Origin: Altererythrobacter xiamenensis
GTDB taxonomy: Bacteria; Pseudomonadota; Alphaproteobacteria; Sphingomonadales; Sphingomonadaceae
NCBI RefSeq assembly: GCF_900177715.1
Contig: NZ_FXWG01000002.1
Span: 682,001-746,000 of the forward strand
Direction of reading: 5' to 3'
Length of the DNA stretch: 64,000 bases
The first letter of the stretch is position 1. Each line of letters opens with the position of its first letter. Positions 60,277 to 64,000 of the stretch are shown piece after piece. The translations under genes were made by a program, and so were the position numbers. Under the pieces are notes generated by a model that did no database searches, was not told the DNA's origin, and saw only the letters and a program-made list of their open reading frames with translations.

Positions 60277-61053
60277 TCAGCCAAAGATCGCTGCGGCCTG
60301 CATGCCGACCATGACCAGGTCGCCGTCGGCGTTCCACAGACGCAGGCGCTCTGACGAATATCCGTGATCGGCATGGTCGCTCGCCGTTTCGGCGAGCCAC
60401 CAGCCATCGCGCGTCTGGACTTGCGGATCGAGGATATTGATCGTCCAGTTGATCGAGCTCAGCGGACCCTGGCGTTGCATCGCGCGCATCGATCCCGGCG
60501 GCAAGGTGTCGCCGACGAGAATGAGGTGGGAGACCGCGTCGAGCCCCGGATCGGTCTTCAGCCGGAACCAGCGACGCACCAGCGGAAAGCCTGGACCGCT
60601 GGTGTCCTGTGCCCGCCTGATTTCATAGTTCGAAATGAAATGCCTGCCCTTGGGTTCGGGCACTGGCTCTGCCTCTTCCGGCGAGCCGGGCCACGGGTCG
60701 ACCTTCGGAGCGGGAAACACTGCGTTCGGTTCGCGCTCGGTTCCGAATACGAGAAGAACGCTGAGTGCAGGCTTGCCCTCTACCAGCAATTCGCTGCGGA
60801 CCTGGGTCACGTTGCGGCCGCTCCTGACCATTTCCACGCGCGGTTCGAAACTTTCGCCAACCGGAGCGATGAAGGCGACCTGGGCGCTTCGCAGCGGGGG
60901 AAGATCGGGAAATGCGCGAATGGCTTCGGTGTAAGCAATCAAGGCAGAGGCACCGCCATAGAGCGTGCGGCCTTGCATCCAGTCATCGGCCGCGGTGAGG
61001 GTGACGGGGCCGGAGTTTCCGGTCAGGGGCTCGAGAAGGTCTGAAACACTCAT
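60277..61053 (-). CDS. acyl-CoA thioesterase-like (TesB/hotdog) protein
   Basis: A 258-aa double-hotdog thioesterase-like protein. Recognisable stretches are MQGRTLYGGASALIAYTEAI, AQVAFIAPVGESFEPRVEMV, LSSINWTINIL and GWWLAETASDHADHGYSSER, the last carrying the Asp/Ser/His-type site of TesB-like proteins. It is convergent with the crotonase gene, which suggests a joint role in acyl-CoA metabolism. No N-terminal signal. Confidence 0.8.
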   Translation of the reverse strand: MSVSDLLEPLTGNSGPVTLTAADDWMQGRTLYGGASALIAYTEAIRAFPDLPPLRSAQVAFIAPVGESFEPRVEMVRSGRNVTQVRSELLVEGKPALSVLLVFGTEREPNAVFPAPKVDPWPGSPEEAEPVPEPKGRHFISNYEIRRAQDTSGPGFPLVRRWFRLKTDPGLDAVSHLILVGDTLPPGSMRAMQRQGPLSSINWTINILDPQVQTRDGWWLAETASDHADHGYSSERLRLWNADGDLVMVGMQAAAIFG

Positions 61054-61178
61054 GGCGCAGGTTCCTGCCGACTTCGCCGCCGCTCGTCCAGATTGACGTT
61101 ACGGAAACTCATCAATCCGATTGCCAAGGCTCTGGCGGTCCGCTAGGGGGCCGCTTCTCGGCAACTTCGGGAGCCGAT

Positions 61179-61252
61179 GGCCCGATGGCGGAGTGGTGAC
61201 GCAGAGGACTGCAAATCCTTGTACGCCGGTTCGATTCCGGCTCGGGCCTCCA
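61179..61252 (+). tRNA. tRNA-Cys (anticodon GCA)
   Basis: A cloverleaf with acceptor GGCCCGA / TCGGGCC, anticodon stem and loop GGA-CTGCAAA-TCC giving GCA (Cys), T arm CCGGTTCGATTCCGG, discriminator T and encoded CCA. It is followed 58 bp later by a tRNA-Thr. Confidence 0.95.
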
Positions 61253-61310
61253 CATTCTTTCCTGCCTTTGCGGCTGGCGTTTCGGCGCTGGCGCATGGGC
61301 GGGCAAGTGG

Positions 61311-61386
61311 GCCGCTTTAGCTCAGTTGGTAGAGCACATCATTCGTAATGATGGGGTCACGTGTTCGAGTCACGTAAGCGGCACCA
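61311..61386 (+). tRNA. tRNA-Thr (anticodon CGT)
   Basis: Acceptor GCCGCTT / AAGCGGC, D arm AGCTCAGTTGGTAGAGC, anticodon stem CATCA / TGATG with loop TTCGTAA giving CGT (Thr, ACG), discriminator A, CCA encoded. A serine-recombinase element begins about 200 bp downstream. That 207-bp gap (61387-61593) holds no gene that I can support. Confidence 0.95.
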
Positions 61387-61593
61387 CACAGTCCTTCGGT
61401 TTCCCACTGGCACCAGTTTCCGCGAGAACCTCGCAAGGTACTGCCGACATTCCGGTAGGTTAGCGGGGCGTGTGTTTGGTGGGCCGCGCTCTGAGACCAA
61501 CCTGGCGCGTGGTATTGGCCTCGAACAGACCGAGTGTCTCAAGCCGCCAGAATCGTGGCACCAGTTGCAGTTGTTGTTTGGGTAGGGTTGTTC

Positions 61594-63171
61594 TCAGGAG
61601 AACCCGAGAAAGGCGCGCTGTCCTGCCCAGTCGAGCGGCAATGCCGATGCGCGCAGCAAACGACGCCCTGTCAGCCCGGCCGGTTGGCGTCCCTCGACGA
61701 TCGCCGTTGTGATGTCGGGCGCGAGCCATCCGATCCTGAGAAGCTGCCAGAGGTGGCGCTTGCTGTAGTGGGCTACGGTGGGCTCATTACTTGCTTCCAC
61801 GATCATGCGTTGCGCAGCACAGGACTGGGCAAGGAGCTTGAGAAGAACCGGGTCGGGACAATTGCTGGCCCCGTGTGTATCGGGTGGCAGTTGCAGCTTC
61901 TTCTCGGCGCCATGCGAGACCAGTCTGACCGGCAGAGCTGTCTGGAGCTTGCCCTCTCGATTGTGAAGAACCAGCTTCTCGCTGGTGAGAGAAAATTGCA
62001 GATCATGTTCGAGGAGGACGGCCCGCCGTTCAACCGTCGACATGATCTTTAAGTCTGTCGCCAGTTCTCGCCTTGCAGCAATCTGGCGGGCATCACCTTC
62101 GCTGCTGGATCGCAGCCACTGCGCTGCAAGGCGCACGGCTGCCTTCTCGAGCTCCCCTGCTGGCACGCTCCATGGTGTACCCCTCGTCTCGCCGGGAAGA
62201 AAGCGGGTCACAAAATAGCGGTAGCGCCGGTGCTGTTTCGTCGTATGGCTTGGCGACATCGGACGGCCATCGGGACCGCTCATGATACCGGTCAGCAGGC
62301 TTGGAGTCCTGGCGCACTTGCCAAAGCGCCGATCGCGTGAGTTCTGCTTTAGGATGGACTGTACCTGCTCGAACTGCTCGATCGGGATAATCGCTTCGTG
62401 CTGTCCATCGTAGACCGCGCCATTGTGTCTGACCTGGCCGCTATAGATCGGGTTCTTGAGAATGAGTGCGAGCATGCCCCTTGTGAACGGGCATCCACCG
62501 ACTGTCCTCCCGCTCTTGTAGTGGCGCAGCTTGGTTCTTGCGCCCTTCGCGTCCAGCGCATCGACAACCTGCTGGACCGAACGAAGCGCACAATAGTAAT
62601 CAAAGATGAAACGGATCGTCTCTGCTTCTGCCGGTTCGATGTGCAGCATGCGGTCTTCGAGCCGGTATCCGAGCGGAACGGGACCACCCATCCACATGCC
62701 TTTCTTCTTGGAGGCTGCGACCTTGTCGCGGATGCGCTCGCTGGTGACCTCGCGCTCGAATTGCGCGAAACTGAGCAGGACGTTGAGCGTCAGTCGCCCC
62801 ATCGAGTTGGTGGTATTGAAGGCTTGGGTTACGCTGACGAAGGAAGCCTCGTGCTGGTCGAGGATCTCGACGATCTTGGCAAAGTCAGCAAGGCTGCGGG
62901 TCAGCCGATCGACCTTGTAGACCACGATGATATCGACCTTGCGTGCCTTGACGTCGGCCAGTAATTGTTTGAGCGCCGGACGCCCCATGGTTCCTCCTGA
63001 CCACCCGCCGTCATCATAATGCTCGGCGATCTGTTCCCAGCCCTCGGCTGCCTGGCTCCGGATATAGGCAGCACAGGCTTCCTTCTGTGCATCCAGGCTG
63101 TTGAAGTCCTGCTCAAGCCCGTCCTCGGTCGACTTGCGCGTATAGATCGCACAACGCTTCTTCTCAGCCAT
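61594..63171 (-). CDS. large serine recombinase
   Basis: A 525-aa site-specific recombinase. The N-terminal resolvase domain has the catalytic Ser in YTRKSTEDGLEQ, the Arg in YKVDRLTRSL and SFAQFEREVTSERIRDK. The recombinase domain follows (GPVPLGYRLEDRML, GGCPFTRGMLALILKNPIYSG). The zinc-ribbon site is degenerate (LLTGIMSGPDGRPMSPSH lacks the usual Cys pairs), as in the alphaproteobacterial subfamily that travels with DUF2924. It overlaps the DUF2924 gene by 8 bp. Confidence 0.92.
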   Translation of the reverse strand: MAEKKRCAIYTRKSTEDGLEQDFNSLDAQKEACAAYIRSQAAEGWEQIAEHYDDGGWSGGTMGRPALKQLLADVKARKVDIIVVYKVDRLTRSLADFAKIVEILDQHEASFVSVTQAFNTTNSMGRLTLNVLLSFAQFEREVTSERIRDKVAASKKKGMWMGGPVPLGYRLEDRMLHIEPAEAETIRFIFDYYCALRSVQQVVDALDAKGARTKLRHYKSGRTVGGCPFTRGMLALILKNPIYSGQVRHNGAVYDGQHEAIIPIEQFEQVQSILKQNSRDRRFGKCARTPSLLTGIMSGPDGRPMSPSHTTKQHRRYRYFVTRFLPGETRGTPWSVPAGELEKAAVRLAAQWLRSSSEGDARQIAARRELATDLKIMSTVERRAVLLEHDLQFSLTSEKLVLHNREGKLQTALPVRLVSHGAEKKLQLPPDTHGASNCPDPVLLKLLAQSCAAQRMIVEASNEPTVAHYSKRHLWQLLRIGWLAPDITTAIVEGRQPAGLTGRRLLRASALPLDWAGQRAFLGFS

Positions 63172-63610
63172 CTGCAGCTAGTCCCTTTAAGGACCGCGAG
63201 CGCAGGCCAAAGAAGCGCGGGCCTGACCAGTGCACACCGGTTATTGCCCTCGCAATCTGTGACAGGCTCTCGTAGCGTCGGCCATCATGCTCGAAGCCTT
63301 CCTCGAGCACGAGCACATGGTAGGTCTTGCCATGCCACTCGCGCACCAACCGTATGCCCGGCTTGATAGATATGGTTCGATCCGATGTGGCAGATCCGGT
63401 TCGCTCGAGCAGTGAACAGGCCCTGTCGATCGCCTTGCTTGTTGAGGTCGGAAGCCCGCCATGCACGCGCGCCTGGATATGCCAAGACAGCCCCCGACGC
63501 AGAAGTGCTGGTCCGATCTCAGGTGCGGGCCTCCTGAATTGTTCCCGCCATGCCGCCCGTAGCTGCGCAGGCGACATGACTTCAAGCTCATCGATGCTCA
63601 GGCGCGGCAC
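63164..63610 (-). CDS. DUF2924 domain protein
   Basis: A 148-aa protein with the DUF2924 pattern: SPAQLRAAWREQFRRPAPE, then LLRRGLSWHIQARVHGG, and at the end YESLSQIARAITGVHWSGPR with FFGL, a segment shared with phage-type proteins. It is a small protein of unknown function that occurs next to serine recombinases and may aid recombination. It overlaps the DUF3489 gene by 13 bp. Confidence 0.85.
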   Translation of the reverse strand: MPRLSIDELEVMSPAQLRAAWREQFRRPAPEIGPALLRRGLSWHIQARVHGGLPTSTSKAIDRACSLLERTGSATSDRTISIKPGIRLVREWHGKTYHVLVLEEGFEHDGRRYESLSQIARAITGVHWSGPRFFGLRSRSLKGLAADG

Positions 63611-63840
63611 GATTCTGCCTCGCCTGACACCTTGTATGCGGTCTCGCCATTGGCTCGCTCTTCCTTTGCCAAGGCAATGCCTTGCTTGCGCACTCCACTC
63701 AGGAAGGCGCGGCAGCTATGCGGCTTCCACGAAGTCGCGTTCTCAATCTCGGCCAGGGTTGCGCCTTTAGAACGGCGTAGCAAGCGATTGACGTTGGCTG
63801 ACTTGGTCTTGCGGGCAGTCGTCTTTTGCTTGGTCATCAT
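63598..63840 (-). CDS. DUF3489 domain protein
   Basis: An 80-aa basic protein. The N-terminus is Lys/Arg/Thr-rich and disordered; the C-terminal winged-helix-like DUF3489 part reads RSKGATLAEIENATSWKPHS and RAFLSGVRKQGIALAKEE. It probably binds DNA. The start at 63840 (or 63837, MTKQKT) is preferred over 63885. It is part of the recombinase module. Confidence 0.82.
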   Translation of the reverse strand: MMTKQKTTARKTKSANVNRLLRRSKGATLAEIENATSWKPHSCRAFLSGVRKQGIALAKEERANGETAYKVSGEAESCRA

Positions 63841-63903
63841 GGGTCTCCTGTGCTGGCCGGACCATCCGGCCTTGCACTGACCCAAGCCGCTAAGCCATTT
63901 GGC

Positions 63904-64000
63904 TCACGCGGCGCCTTCGTGACGCACAGCAATGCTCAGCTTGCGGCGACAGTCCAGTCGGATTGTCGGATTTGCGCCCCAATCAAAGACATTGCGATCC
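63904..64000 (-). CDS. possible C-terminal end of another gene (cut by the window)
   Basis: On the minus strand one frame is open from the window edge to the TGA at 63906-63904 and reads DRNVFDWGANPTIRL, DCRRKLSIAVRHEGAA. The composition is protein-like and fits a further gene of the mobile element. It is too short to identify. Confidence 0.35.
   Translation of the reverse strand, partial: DRNVFDWGANPTIRLDCRRKLSIAVRHEGAA

Larger units (their letters stand above)
61594..64000 (-). mobile_element. serine-recombinase mobile element, partial (runs off the window)
   Basis: The three genes recombinase-DUF2924-DUF3489 in overlapping order on the minus strand are the standard module at the end of integrated elements or prophages in alphaproteobacteria. 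The element sits just past tRNA-Cys/tRNA-Thr. The left end should lie between 61387 and 61593. The right part is outside the window, so its cargo is unknown. Confidence 0.6.

Overview
The window is GC-rich alphaproteobacterial chromosome. The gene set points to the order Sphingomonadales, most likely an Erythrobacteraceae-type marine or freshwater aerobe: an EcfG/NepR/PhyR general stress circuit, a cbb3 oxidase cluster with a FixK/FNR-type regulator, PHA synthase with an Ala/Lys-rich phasin, MEP-pathway IspG and a bufferin locus. This placement is inferred from gene content, not from a phylogeny. No rRNA, CRISPR array or replication origin was seen.

Layout. 1-1932: partial ispG and a ZntB/CorA-type transporter. 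1937-6091: a copper-type bufferin locus in two divergent arms, bufA1-doxX-ECF sigma-nrsF on the minus strand and bufA2-bufB-bufC on the plus strand. The two arms are separated by divergent GTAACC-N15/16-CGAA promoters that match the SigF motif known from Caulobacter. 6144-10500: esterase, SDR oxidoreductase, mechanosensitive-type channel and isoaspartyl peptidase. 10513-17193: a seven-gene, tightly overlapping MoxR/DUF58/SpoIIM/RDD operon. 17259-20898: pheA, a membrane cytochrome c, rlmE and ppx/gppA.

21086-23320: tRNA-Gln(CTG) followed by a 2.1 kb island bounded by a 16-bp direct copy of the tRNA 3' end. The island has no visible integrase. It carries a 262-aa uncharacterised protein, a 49-aa basic protein, a short leader-like ORF, a decayed ORF and a long hairpin.

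23386-32840: the complete ccoNOQPGHIS cluster, a small cysteine-rich exported protein after ccoS, a FixK-like regulator without an FNR iron-sulfur cysteine cluster, two FNR boxes and an OmpW porin. 32893-41733: housekeeping and hypothetical genes (APH-like kinase, LOG protein, thiD, glmM, dicarboxylate symporter, sodB, AI-2E exporter). 41818-46165: the general stress response module ecfG-nepR / HWE-type kinase / phyR / single-domain response regulator, with well-matched EcfG promoters, one of them a bidirectional palindrome. 46268-56971: desaturase, LptG/LptF, ClpS, phasin, PhaC and an AlaC-type aminotransferase. 57071-59337: a compact five-gene cluster of unknown role (LuxR-type HTH protein with a membrane helix, two unknowns, a JAMM/RadC-like protein and a stand-alone winged-helix protein). 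59456-61053: enoyl-CoA hydratase and thioesterase. 61179-61386: tRNA-Cys and tRNA-Thr. 61594 to the end: a serine-recombinase mobile element (recombinase, DUF2924, DUF3489) that continues past the window.

How the parts fit together. The bufferin locus (periplasmic copper buffering) and the cbb3 cluster (a copper enzyme with its own copper ATPase CcoI) are both copper-handling systems. The FixK-like regulator should control cbb3 through a box embedded in its own 3' coding end. The EcfG circuit is predicted to feed back on nepR-ecfG, phyR and the kinase.
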